From positions 5,410,501 through 5,474,500 of the forward strand of contig NC_015312.1 in NCBI RefSeq assembly GCF_000196675.2: DNA of 64,000 bases, given 5' to 3'. The notes beneath the pieces were generated by a model, which worked only from the letters and a program-made list of their open reading frames with translations, made no database searches and was not told where the DNA came from. The DNA is from Pseudonocardia benzenivorans CB1190 (GTDB lineage Bacteria; Actinomycetota; Actinomycetes; Mycobacteriales; Pseudonocardiaceae). Made by a program: the position numbers and the translations under genes. Positions 8,781 through 17,304 of the stretch are shown piece after piece. Position 1 is the first letter of the stretch. Every line of letters begins with the position of its first letter.

Positions 8781-10462
8781 GGAGTCGCTCCGGTGGACTC
8801 GTGCGCGAGGCGCTCGGCGACGTCGGCCCGCAGCGCTTTCTTGTCGATCTTGCCGACCTTCGTCGACATCAGCGCATCGACGATCTCCAAGCGCTCCGGC
8901 CACTTGAACTTCGCCACCCCGAGCGCGGCCATGGCTGCGCGCACCTCGTCGAGGGTGAGCGTCGCGCCCGGCCGGGGCACGACGTACAGGCACACGCGCT
9001 CGCCGAGCTCCCGGTCCGGCATCGCGACCGCGGCGACCTGGCCCACCGCGGGCATCTGGTAGACGAGGTTCTCGATCTCCTCGGCGGAGATCTTCTCTCC
9101 ACCACGGTTGATCATGTCCTTGTCCCTGCCCTCCACGATCAGGTTGCCCTCGGGCGTACGGCGGCAGATGTCACCGGAGCGGAACCAACCGTCCGCTGTG
9201 AATGCCCGCGCGTTCTGCTCGGGGGCGCGGTAGTACCCGCGCGGCGTGTAGGGGCCGCGCGTGAGCAGCGAGCCGGGCGTGCCCTCGGCGACGTCGACGT
9301 CCAGCTCGTCGACGAGGCGCACCTCGTCGTCCGGGCACATCGGACGGCCCTGCGTGGTGCAGATGACGTCGATCGGGTCGTCCAGGCGGGTGAAGTTCAG
9401 GAGGCCCTCGGCCATCCCGAACACCTGCTGCAGTCGCGCCCCGAGCACCGGCTCGACGCGATGAGCGAGCTCGTCGGCCAGGCGTGCCCCACCGACCTGC
9501 AGCACCCGCAGCGACGGCGGGGCACCGTGCTCGCCCGCGTGCTCCAGCCAGCGGCCGGCAACCGCCGGGACGACAGCGGTGTGCGTGACCCCCTCCGCCG
9601 CGATCGTGGCGAACGCCCGCGTCGGCTCCGGCGACGGCAGCATGACGACGGTCCCACCGGCGAGCAGTACCCCGAGCATGCCCGGGCAGGCGAGCGGAAA
9701 GTTGTGCCCCGCCGGCAGGCTGACCAGGTACACCGAGTCCGCGTCGACCCCAGCCATGTCCGCGCTGGCCCGAGCGTTGTAGGCGTAGTCGTCGTGGGTG
9801 CGGGCAATCAGTTTGGGAAGACCGGTGGTCCCGCCGGAGAGCAGGAACACGGCCACGTCCCGGCTCTCGGGACAGGCCGCCTCCAACCGGGCGCGCTCCT
9901 CCCCCGTCCCGGGCCCGCAGAGCGCGCGCAGATCGACACTCGCGTCGTCGACGTGGTCGCCGTCGACCAGCACGAGCCAGTCCGCACCCGTGATCTCCTG
10001 CACGCCCGGGCCCAGATCGTGGGCGAGCGCCTGGTGGTCGAAGTCCCGCATCCGGTCGGGGACCGCGATCGCCACGGCCTCGGCGTGCGCGGCGAGGTGG
10101 CTCAGCTCCGTCCGTCGGTGCGCGGGCAGCGCCATCACCGGTACGACCCCGGCGCGGAGGCAGGCCAGGGTGAGGATCACGAACTCTCCGCCGTTCCCGA
10201 GCTGTACCAGAATCCGATCGCCGCGTGCGAGGCCCAGGTCCAGGAGGCGGGCCGCGGTGGCGTCCGCCCGGTCCGCGAGCTCGCGATGGGTCAGCCGCAG
10301 CCCCGTCGCCGCGTCGACGAGCGCGGGCGCATCGGGCGTGCGGTCGGCGACCCCACGGAGCAGGTGCCCGAGCGGGACCCCCTGCCAGTAGCCCGCGGCG
10401 ACATACCGCTCGACCTCCGTGGCAGGCCAGGGGACGGTGTGCTCACTGACGGGGCCGGGCAT
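8777..10462 (-). CDS. Aryl-AMP/CoA ligase (EntE/DhbE-like), probable salicylate activation
   Basis: ANL-superfamily adenylating enzyme of 561 residues, closest in layout to 2,3-dihydroxybenzoate/salicylate-AMP ligases. It has the P-loop LLSGGTTGLPK (about 200), the VFGMAEGLLNFTR substrate/adenine motif (about 343), GWFRSGDI (about 428) and the C-terminal hinge with catalytic Lys in STKVGKIDKK. ATG 10462 lies inside the end of the preceding gene (20-nt overlap). In the pathway it would make salicylyl-AMP and, directly or with a partner, salicylyl-CoA. With no siderophore carrier or NRPS genes nearby and gentisate genes in the operon, catabolism is favoured over siderophore synthesis. Confidence 0.83.
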   Translation of the reverse strand: MPGPVSEHTVPWPATEVERYVAAGYWQGVPLGHLLRGVADRTPDAPALVDAATGLRLTHRELADRADATAARLLDLGLARGDRILVQLGNGGEFVILTLACLRAGVVPVMALPAHRRTELSHLAAHAEAVAIAVPDRMRDFDHQALAHDLGPGVQEITGADWLVLVDGDHVDDASVDLRALCGPGTGEERARLEAACPESRDVAVFLLSGGTTGLPKLIARTHDDYAYNARASADMAGVDADSVYLVSLPAGHNFPLACPGMLGVLLAGGTVVMLPSPEPTRAFATIAAEGVTHTAVVPAVAGRWLEHAGEHGAPPSLRVLQVGGARLADELAHRVEPVLGARLQQVFGMAEGLLNFTRLDDPIDVICTTQGRPMCPDDEVRLVDELDVDVAEGTPGSLLTRGPYTPRGYYRAPEQNARAFTADGWFRSGDICRRTPEGNLIVEGRDKDMINRGGEKISAEEIENLVYQMPAVGQVAAVAMPDRELGERVCLYVVPRPGATLTLDEVRAAMAALGVAKFKWPERLEIVDALMSTKVGKIDKKALRADVAERLAHESTGATP

Positions 10463-12494
10463 CAGCAGCCTTCCGGTGCAGGACGACGGCATCGAGGGCG
10501 ACCAGGCCGTCGTCGGTGAGTCGGAGCGGATTGACCTCGATCTCGGCAAGGTCGGGCGCGGCGGCGAGGACACCGCCCAGCCGGGCGACGACCTCACCGA
10601 GCGCAGCGGGATCGAGACTCGGACCATTCCGCCAGCCCTCGAGCAGCGCACGGCCGGCCAGCTCGGCCGGCATGAGAGCCGCCTCGCCGGCGGTCAGCGG
10701 GGCGAGTCGTACGGACACGTCGGCGACTGCCTCCGCCGTGGTCCCACCCAGGCCCACCAGCACGATCGGACCGAACACGGCGTCGCGCCGGGCGCCGACG
10801 ACCAGGTCGACCCCGCCCGGCGCCATTCGCTCCACGAGGAACCGGCAGGCGCCCGCGGTCTCCAGGGCGTCCAGGGCGGACTCGAGTTCCGCGGAGTCCC
10901 GGATGCCGAGCGCGACCCCTCCGATCTCGGTCTTGTGCAGGACCGTCGCGTCGAGCAGCTTGACCGCGACCGGTCCCCCCAGCTCGGCGAGCGCAGCCCG
11001 GGCCTCGGCCCGGTCCGCGCAGGCGCGCCGGGGCATGGTGGCGATGCCGAGGGTGTCCAGCAGATCCTTCGCCTGGCTCTCGTCGAGCGGACCCGCCACG
11101 CTGACCTCGACGGGATCGGGTGTGCCGCCGATCCGGGCGCGGTGACGGGCGTCGGCGAGGACCGCCCCGCTGGCAACGGCGACCCCGTGGGGGCTCGTGG
11201 CCACGGCGACGCCGACGGAGATCAGGTCGGCACGGCACCTCAGCACGTCCGTCCCGGTACCACCGACGCCGAGCACCACCGGCACGTTGGTCCGGCGACC
11301 TTCCTCGACGACTGCGGCAAGATCGACGGCGTCGGGCTCGTACAGGGCGAACCCGGCGATGACGTCCACCCTCGGGTCTTCGGACACCGCCGACAACACT
11401 GCGCCGAACTCCGGGCCGGGGCGCCCGGTGTCGACCGGGTTGCGCTGGAAGGTCAGGGGCGGCAGCAGCGTCGCGAGGGTGGCCTGGGTGGCCTCGGTGA
11501 GTGCGGGGACGCGGGCGCACCGGCCCCGCAGCTCGTCGAGCAGCAGCAGACCGGGGCCCGCCTGCGCGGTCACGACGCCCACGCCTGGATCGACCGCCGG
11601 AGCAGCGCGGGTCACCGACAAGGCACCAACCGCGTCGACCAGCTCGCGCTCGTCGTCGACGAGCACCGCGCCGGCCTGCGCGAGCGCGGCGCGGGTGATG
11701 CGCCAGGAGGTGGCGAGCGCCCCGGTGTGGGACGCGGCGAACTCCGCGACGTCGTTGCGTCCCACGACCAGCGCGACAACAGCCTTGTGCGGCACGAGCG
11801 TCGCGACGGCCTCCACCAGTGCCGGGCCGTCGGCGACCGATTCGACGTGCAGGGCCACTGCCCCGGTCGAGGCGTCGGTGGCGAGGTGGGCCAGGACGTC
11901 CGGCGCGGTGACGTCCACGCCGTTGCCCAGGCCGACGGCGAGGCTGATCCCGTGTCCGGCCTCCGCCAGGAGGAACGCCAGCGCGTGGTTGACTCCGCCG
12001 CTGGCGGCGACCACGGCCACCCGCCCGGCCTGCACCGACGCGGCCCCGGGGACGAAGCTCGCCGTCAGCGCCCGGGGCGGGACGAGGAAGCCGCTGGTGT
12101 TGGGTCCGAGCAGGCGGATCCCGCTGTCCCGCACCACCGCCGCGAGCTCGTCCTGGTACCCGACGCCCGGTCCACCGGCCTCGGCGAATCCGCCGGCGCA
12201 GATCACCGCGGCGCCGACACCCACGGCGACGGCCTCGGCCAGCACGCCAGGGCACGCGGGCGCGGGGACACAGATCATCGCGAGATCGACCGGACCGTCC
12301 GCGGCCGCCGCAGCGAGTGACGGGTACATGGTGCCGTCCCGGCCGTTGACCAGAGCGAGCCGGCCGCCGGCCGCCGCGAAGCCGTCGAGTGACCGGGCCA
12401 GCGCGGCACCGAGCTTGCCGGGCGTCCGGGAGGCCCCGACGACGGCGACCGAGCGCGGCGCGAACAACGGTGTGAGAGCGCTCACCGGTCCCAC
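10443..12494 (-). CDS. NDP-forming acyl-CoA synthetase (acetate-CoA ligase family)
   Basis: The 683-residue protein has fused alpha and beta modules of the ADP-forming acyl-CoA synthetase family. An N-terminal CoA-binding Rossmann domain begins with PRSVAVVGAS. Succinyl-CoA-ligase-like domains follow, with LLGPNTSGF and an ASGGVN motif, then a C-terminal ATP-grasp part (GPVAVKLLDATVLHKTEIGGV, then EIEVNPL). The usual phospho-His is not in a GHT/GHA context that I can identify. GTG 12494 gives a 13-nt overlap with the hydroxylase; GTG 12485 would give a GTGA overlap like its neighbours and is equally likely. The reaction, acyl-CoA + NDP + Pi <-> acid + CoA + NTP, could release gentisate from gentisyl-CoA with ATP recovery. 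That role is inference. Confidence 0.85.
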   Translation of the reverse strand: MGPVSALTPLFAPRSVAVVGASRTPGKLGAALARSLDGFAAAGGRLALVNGRDGTMYPSLAAAAADGPVDLAMICVPAPACPGVLAEAVAVGVGAAVICAGGFAEAGGPGVGYQDELAAVVRDSGIRLLGPNTSGFLVPPRALTASFVPGAASVQAGRVAVVAASGGVNHALAFLLAEAGHGISLAVGLGNGVDVTAPDVLAHLATDASTGAVALHVESVADGPALVEAVATLVPHKAVVALVVGRNDVAEFAASHTGALATSWRITRAALAQAGAVLVDDERELVDAVGALSVTRAAPAVDPGVGVVTAQAGPGLLLLDELRGRCARVPALTEATQATLATLLPPLTFQRNPVDTGRPGPEFGAVLSAVSEDPRVDVIAGFALYEPDAVDLAAVVEEGRRTNVPVVLGVGGTGTDVLRCRADLISVGVAVATSPHGVAVASGAVLADARHRARIGGTPDPVEVSVAGPLDESQAKDLLDTLGIATMPRRACADRAEARAALAELGGPVAVKLLDATVLHKTEIGGVALGIRDSAELESALDALETAGACRFLVERMAPGGVDLVVGARRDAVFGPIVLVGLGGTTAEAVADVSVRLAPLTAGEAALMPAELAGRALLEGWRNGPSLDPAALGEVVARLGGVLAAAPDLAEIEVNPLRLTDDGLVALDAVVLHRKAADARPRQ

Positions 12495-14047
12495 CCCGGC
12501 GACATCCCCACGAGATCGGTCCGCCCGGAGAGGACCGCGGTCAGAGCCTTGTCCCGGTCCAGGTCCGGGTCGACGAGCAGCGTGGGCATGCCCTCGGCGA
12601 GCCGGGTCTGCTCCGTGAGGAGCGTGCGGGTCAGTGGAGTGCCACCGTGGACCGCGACGATCGCGGGCCCACGCCGGACCAGTGACGCGAGGGTGGTCAG
12701 GGTCTCCGGCAGCCCGGATTCGGCGTCCGGAGCCGCCAACACCCCACCCCAGGGGCCTTCGACGGGCTCACCGAGCGGCAGCCCGGCAGCACTCACCGGG
12801 ATTCCGTGGGACAGCTCGACCTCGACGGCCCGACCGGGCGCCGACCACCCCCCGTTCTCGAACGGGGTCTCCAGAGGCTCGGCACCGTGCGAGGCCACCC
12901 AACTCCGGTGACAGGCGTCGACGAAGTCCGGCGCCCGGCGGGCGAGCCGAGAGTGGGTGATGCTGCGGGACAGGAAGTGGTAGGCGAACTGCCAGGGCTC
13001 GAACGCCTCGTGGTAGCGGCCGAAATGCTCCCACCAGGCCAGGCTCGGCCGAGCCGAGTCCTGGATCCGGCGCACGGACGGCTGCGCAGCCTCCTCGTAG
13101 GCGACCAGGGCCGCCTCGAGACGTCCGGGCTGCGCGGTGAGCGCGGCGGACAGCGCGACCGCGTCCTCCATCGCCATCTTCGTCCCCGAACCGACCGAGA
13201 AGTGGGCGGTGTGCACGGCGTCGCCGAGGAACGCGACGGGACGCGGCGCGAGGGTGTGCCACCGTCTGGTGCGCCGGGTGCGAAAGTTGCCCCACCGCGA
13301 GTTGTTGACCAGCAGCCGTTTCCCGTCGATCTGGTCGGCGAACAGCTTCTCCAGGTACTCCTTGGAGATCAGGTCGCTCTCCCCGGGCGGGCGTGTCAGG
13401 TCGAACTCGTCCAACCCCGCGCGACGCCAGGACTCCTCGTCGGTCTCCACGATGAAGGTGGAAACCTCGTCCGAGATCGGGTATCCGTGCACGGCGAAGA
13501 CGCCATCCGGGCTGCGCTCGTGCACGAAGGTCAGGCCGTCGAACAGGTAGTCCGTGCCGAACCAGATGAACTTCGCCGTCGCGGTCTCGACCTCCACGCC
13601 GAGGTCCGCGTCGAGCTGCTCGCGGATCCTCGAGCCGGCGCCGTCGGCGGCCACGACGAGGTCGTAGTCGGCGAGGTCGTCGAGGGTGACCTCCGTGGCG
13701 AAACGCAGCCCGGCCCCGACGTCGCGGGCCCGGGCCTGCATGAGCGCCAGCAGTGTGCGGCGCACGATCGCCGCCATGCCGTTCCCGCCGCAGCGGATCC
13801 GCTCGCCCTTCAGCCGGACCTCGATGTCGTCCCAGTGCCGACCGTGCTCGGTCAGCGCCTCGCGCAGCACCGGATCGGCGTCGTGGATCCCGGCCAGCGT
13901 GCGGTCGGAGAACACCACGCCGAAGCCGAACGTGTCGTCGGCCCGGTTCCGCTCGAACACCGTCACCTCGACCGACGGGTCGGCCCGCTTGATCAGTGTG
14001 GCGAAGAACAGCCCGCCTGGACCGCCTCCGGCGACGGCGATGCGCAT
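12482..14047 (-). CDS. sdgC: FAD monooxygenase, salicylyl-CoA 5-hydroxylase-like, with shortened C-terminal domain
   Basis: The 521-residue protein. Residues 1 to about 385 are a group A flavoprotein monooxygenase of the anthraniloyl-CoA/salicylyl-CoA hydroxylase type: GGGPGG FAD motif at about 8-13, NRADDTFGFGVVFSD, and the second FAD motif FLGDAVHTAHFSVGSGTKMAMEDA. Close relatives continue into a full Old Yellow Enzyme barrel. Here only about 130 residues follow, and the end (VAVHGG, then EGMPTLLVD, then SGRTDLVGMSP) resembles just the last strands of that barrel. It would add a 5-hydroxyl to salicylyl-CoA to give gentisyl-CoA. The start shares one base with the preceding stop (TGATG, 14045-14049). 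Confidence 0.82.
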   Translation of the reverse strand: MRIAVAGGGPGGLFFATLIKRADPSVEVTVFERNRADDTFGFGVVFSDRTLAGIHDADPVLREALTEHGRHWDDIEVRLKGERIRCGGNGMAAIVRRTLLALMQARARDVGAGLRFATEVTLDDLADYDLVVAADGAGSRIREQLDADLGVEVETATAKFIWFGTDYLFDGLTFVHERSPDGVFAVHGYPISDEVSTFIVETDEESWRRAGLDEFDLTRPPGESDLISKEYLEKLFADQIDGKRLLVNNSRWGNFRTRRTRRWHTLAPRPVAFLGDAVHTAHFSVGSGTKMAMEDAVALSAALTAQPGRLEAALVAYEEAAQPSVRRIQDSARPSLAWWEHFGRYHEAFEPWQFAYHFLSRSITHSRLARRAPDFVDACHRSWVASHGAEPLETPFENGGWSAPGRAVEVELSHGIPVSAAGLPLGEPVEGPWGGVLAAPDAESGLPETLTTLASLVRRGPAIVAVHGGTPLTRTLLTEQTRLAEGMPTLLVDPDLDRDKALTAVLSGRTDLVGMSPGWDR

Positions 14048-14859
14048 CAGTTCGCCGTCACCATGACGTTCCTCAGCTCGCCCACTCCCTCGACGCGAGT
14101 GACGACGACGGAGCCCTCCCTGAGGTAGCGCGGAGGCCTGCGGGCGTGCCCGACCCCACCCGGCGTACCGGTGGCGATGAGGTCGCCGGGCACCAGGGTG
14201 ATGATCCGCGAGATGTAGGCGACCAGCTCGGCCGGACCGAAGACCAGGTCGGAGGTGTCGGCCTTCTGCACCACGTCGCCGTCGACCTCGCAGGAGATGT
14301 CGCCTGGCTCCACATCTGTGACCAGCCACGGCCCGACCGGGGTACTGCGCTCGAACGTCTTGCCCTGCAACCACTCCACGGACCGGTACTGGAAGTCTCG
14401 GGCGGTCACGTCATTGACCACGGTGTAGCCGGCGATCGCCGCGGCGGCCTGCACCGGAGTTGCGCGGCGGACCTCCGCGCCGATGACCACACCCAGCTCG
14501 GCCTCCCAGTCCACCTGCTCCGACCCCGCCGGCAGCTCGACCGGGTCGTGGGCACCGACCAGCGCCCGACTGAACTTCGCGAACAACGCCGGGTACTCCG
14601 GCAGCTCCCGGCCCATCTCCAGGATGTGTGTGCGGTAGTTCAGACCGACGCACAGCACCTTCTCCGGCTTCGGTACCAGCGGCGCGTAGTCCAGTCCTGC
14701 GAGTTCGTGGCGCGCGCCGGTCGCGGTCTCGGCGGCGCTGCGCCAGTCCGGCCGGGCCAGCAGCACGCCGAGGTCCTCGGCGTCGAGCTCGACCGCTGCA
14801 TCGTCATCGATCCGGACAGCCGCGGTGCCCGTGGCGGTGCGGACGGTCGCGAGCTTCAC
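14047..14859 (-). CDS. Fumarylacetoacetate hydrolase family, probable fumarylpyruvate hydrolase
   Basis: The 270-residue protein starts at GTG 14859, which overlaps the dioxygenase stop by 4 nt (GTGA). The C-terminal FAH domain carries KVLCVGLNYRTH, VDWEAELGVVIG (metal ligand Glu residues), the long NDVTARDFQ segment and the closing GDLIATGTPGGVGHARRPP loop. In gentisate catabolism the enzyme splits fumarylpyruvate into fumarate and pyruvate, the last step. An isomerase/decarboxylase role is possible for the family, but the operon makes fumarylpyruvate hydrolysis the natural reading. Confidence 0.87.
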   Translation of the reverse strand: MKLATVRTATGTAAVRIDDDAAVELDAEDLGVLLARPDWRSAAETATGARHELAGLDYAPLVPKPEKVLCVGLNYRTHILEMGRELPEYPALFAKFSRALVGAHDPVELPAGSEQVDWEAELGVVIGAEVRRATPVQAAAAIAGYTVVNDVTARDFQYRSVEWLQGKTFERSTPVGPWLVTDVEPGDISCEVDGDVVQKADTSDLVFGPAELVAYISRIITLVPGDLIATGTPGGVGHARRPPRYLREGSVVVTRVEGVGELRNVMVTAN

Positions 14860-15941
14860 GAACGGTCCTCGTGCGCGGTGCGGGCGAGACCGAGGGCCTC
14901 GACGACGGGGTCGTCGGAGAAGCGGAAGGCGTCGAGCCCGGCGTCGGTGTCGAAGGCCAGACCCGCCCACGAGGGCACGCAGAAGAGGTCGCCCGTGCCG
15001 ACCTCGTACCGCGCGTCGCCCACGGTGACGACTCCGGCACCCTCGAAGATCTGCCACACCGACGAGCCGGCGGTCCGGGTCAGCGCGGTGGACGTGCCTG
15101 CACGCAGCCGGTGCATCTCGCAACGCATGGTCGTCAGACAGTCACCTGCGGTGGCCGGGTTGGTGAACCGGACCACCGCATGCCCTGGCTCGACGACACC
15201 GGGCCTGCCCTCGCGCTCGAGCTCCAACTGCGCGCCGAGCGCGGCGTCGGTGTGCTCCCAGCGGTACGCCATCAGCGGAGACGCCTTCGGAGTGGGCGCG
15301 CCGACCGGGGTCAGTCCGGGGTGCCCCCACAGCCGCTCGTTGCGGGACACCTCCGGCGTCTCCTTCGTGGCCAGCTCGTCCGGGCCGAACTCGAAGAACC
15401 CGGCGTCGATCGTGCGGACGAGCGGGATGTCCAGGCCATCGATCCAGGCCATCGCGTGATCGGTGGTGTTGTGGTGCTCATGGAAGTGCATTCCGGGGGT
15501 GAGCAGCAGATCTCCGCGTTGCATAGCCACCGGGTCGCCCTCCACGTTCGTCCAGACGCCCTCCCCTTCGACCACGAACCGGAATGCGCTCTGGGTGTGG
15601 CGGTGTGCCGGTGCCTCCTCGCGCGGGCCCAGGTACTGGATCGCCGCCCACAGCGTCGGCGTGGCGTAGGGCGCGCCGGACAGCCCCGGGTTCACGAGCG
15701 CGATCGCGCGCCGCTCCCCGCCCCGGCCGACCGGGACGAGCTCCCCCGCACGTTCGGCCAGCGGCAGCAGACTGGACCAGCGCCACAGCATCGGTACGGA
15801 GTCGGGCTGCGGAGTGGTCGGCATCAGGCCGCCGATCTCGGTCCAGAGCGGCTTCATGTGCGCGGCGTCGAAGGCCGCGTACAGCTCCTCGAGCTGCGCC
15901 TGTTCCGTGCAGGTGATCTCCGGCAGCTGGCTGGAGGCCAT
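14856..15941 (-). CDS. Gentisate 1,2-dioxygenase (bicupin)
   Basis: Two-cupin protein of 361 residues, the usual length of gentisate dioxygenases. The first cupin has HRHTQSAFRFVVEGEG (about 115-130) and GMHFHEHHN (about 151), where the family's three iron-binding histidines lie; the second cupin is at about 255-335 (GTSTALTRTAGSSVWQIFEGAG). It opens the gentisate ring with O2 between carboxyl and hydroxyl to give maleylpyruvate. It is the first gene of the six-gene operon; ATG 15941 follows AAGGAGAC. 1-hydroxy-2-naphthoate or salicylate dioxygenase activity occurs in relatives and cannot be excluded. Confidence 0.9.
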   Translation of the reverse strand: MASSQLPEITCTEQAQLEELYAAFDAAHMKPLWTEIGGLMPTTPQPDSVPMLWRWSSLLPLAERAGELVPVGRGGERRAIALVNPGLSGAPYATPTLWAAIQYLGPREEAPAHRHTQSAFRFVVEGEGVWTNVEGDPVAMQRGDLLLTPGMHFHEHHNTTDHAMAWIDGLDIPLVRTIDAGFFEFGPDELATKETPEVSRNERLWGHPGLTPVGAPTPKASPLMAYRWEHTDAALGAQLELEREGRPGVVEPGHAVVRFTNPATAGDCLTTMRCEMHRLRAGTSTALTRTAGSSVWQIFEGAGVVTVGDARYEVGTGDLFCVPSWAGLAFDTDAGLDAFRFSDDPVVEALGLARTAHEDRS

Positions 15942-16302
15942 GCGAACGTCTCCTTCGTCGTTCCGGCGACCGTCGCCCCCAGGGTGTCGTCAGGGCGGGC
16001 CACACGAGCGGGGGCGGCACGCAGAGACGAGGTCGGGTCGGCCGCCTGCGCGCCGGTCGCCCCGGCAGTCCGTCGAGGCTGCACCCGGAGCCGATGCCGA
16101 AGGCGATGACTCGGGCGCCGGCCGCACGAGGCACGAGACGACCACCGGGGGCCCGGATCGGAAACGCGTCGGGCTTGTCACCGCCGGCACGACCGCCACG
16201 CTCCTCGTCGTGTGCGTGCACCGCCCCCGTGGCGAGCACGACCCGAACCTACAACATATGCAGGACGATCGTCCATCGTGTGTAACGTTGGCGGGGGTGG
16301 AC
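15942..16302 (-). promoter_or_regulatory. Promoter/operator region of the gentisate operon
   Basis: Non-coding gap of 361 nt between the PaaX-family gene and the dioxygenase gene. A perfect 12-bp palindrome, GGACGATCGTCC, lies at 16263-16274. Reading leftward, TGGACG (16275-16270) and TAGGTT (16251-16246) are separated by 18 nt and could be -35 and -10. The palindrome would then cover the -35 box, a typical repressor position. The long leader (about 300 nt) shows no further clear element. Promoter assignment is by eye only. Confidence 0.45.
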
Positions 16303-17127
16303 CTACCCCGCCTCCTCCGCAGGCAGTGCGACGGCGCCCGTCAGCGCGTCGACGCAGGCCTCGGCCGGGCCCCGCAGCAACCCGTGGGCTTCGAGGAACA
16401 CCTCGTGGGCGAGCCGGCCGCTCCACCCCTCCGGCAGGAGCTCGGGCGGCAGATCAGGGTCGCGGAACGGGAAGCGTCGGTAGTCGTGGACCAGGTTCAT
16501 CCGCTCGACCAGCGCGTCCGTGCCCTGCAGCGCGCCCGACCGATAGGCCGCGAGCCGGGGCCGATAGGTCTCCAGGAGCTCGGCGTAGGCGCGGTCGAGG
16601 CCCTCGAGGTCCCAGGACCGGCCGGCGATGTCCCGATCCGAGGCAACGCCGGCCGACCGCGACCGGAAGACGTCGAGCTGCACGGCGGGCTCATCGGCAA
16701 AAGCGGCGCGAACCAGCCCGGTGCGGTCGTGCGGGCTCACCCAGACCGCCGACGAGAGCGGGCCGAAACCGAACCAGGCAAGCTTCTTGCGCAGTTGCTC
16801 GCGTAGGCCGCGCTCGGCCTCCGGGACGGAGTAGATGACCATGTGCCACAGCCCGTCCCACGGGCCCTGCGCGCGGTGGAAGATGCGCTCACGACCCTCG
16901 TCGAGCAGCCCCCAGGCTGCGTCGGTGAGGAGGTAGACCGTCTCGCGGCCGTCGCGGCGGCTCGCCAACCAGCCCTCTTTACGCAGTCTCGTCACCACGA
17001 CGCGGACCGTGGGCTCAGGGACGTCGAAGCAGTGCATCAGCGACACGAGGCTCCGCAACCGGGCCTCGCCCCCCCGGTAGCGAAGGTAGTCGCCGAACAG
17101 GTCGAAGATCAGCGAGCGCGCCTTCAC
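16303..17127 (-). CDS. PaaX-family transcriptional regulator
   Basis: The 274-residue protein starts at GTG 17127, chosen because GGAGG ends 7 nt upstream; longer readings add unrelated sequence. The N-terminal winged HTH begins KARSLIFDLFGDYLRYRGG and contains PTVRVVVTRLRKEGWL. The PaaX-like central and C-terminal domains follow (WDGLWHMVIYSVPE, then RKKLAWFGFGPLSSAVWVSP). PaaX proteins repress phenylacetate and related aromatic-CoA operons until the CoA thioester binds. Sitting just upstream of an operon that runs through salicylyl-CoA, it probably senses an aryl-CoA and controls that operon. Confidence 0.87.
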   Translation of the reverse strand: MKARSLIFDLFGDYLRYRGGEARLRSLVSLMHCFDVPEPTVRVVVTRLRKEGWLASRRDGRETVYLLTDAAWGLLDEGRERIFHRAQGPWDGLWHMVIYSVPEAERGLREQLRKKLAWFGFGPLSSAVWVSPHDRTGLVRAAFADEPAVQLDVFRSRSAGVASDRDIAGRSWDLEGLDRAYAELLETYRPRLAAYRSGALQGTDALVERMNLVHDYRRFPFRDPDLPPELLPEGWSGRLAHEVFLEAHGLLRGPAEACVDALTGAVALPAEEAG

Positions 17128-17304
17128 GAACACACCTCCCCACGCGCGGACACCGCACGCCGCCTGCAGCGGCCCATTCACGTCGTCCGCGACGATCCGC
17201 CGACCGTCTGGAGCGCCGAAATCGTCCCGACCGGCAGCCAATTGAAACACCAAGAGGACGTCGCTCACGGTAGACACTCGCTCCGCGAGGATCGCCGGAA
17301 CGTG

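Noticed and set aside
10419-12320. 633-codon plus-strand frame
   Set aside because: Antisense shadow of the NDP-forming acyl-CoA synthetase; low-complexity His/Gly/Arg-rich product.
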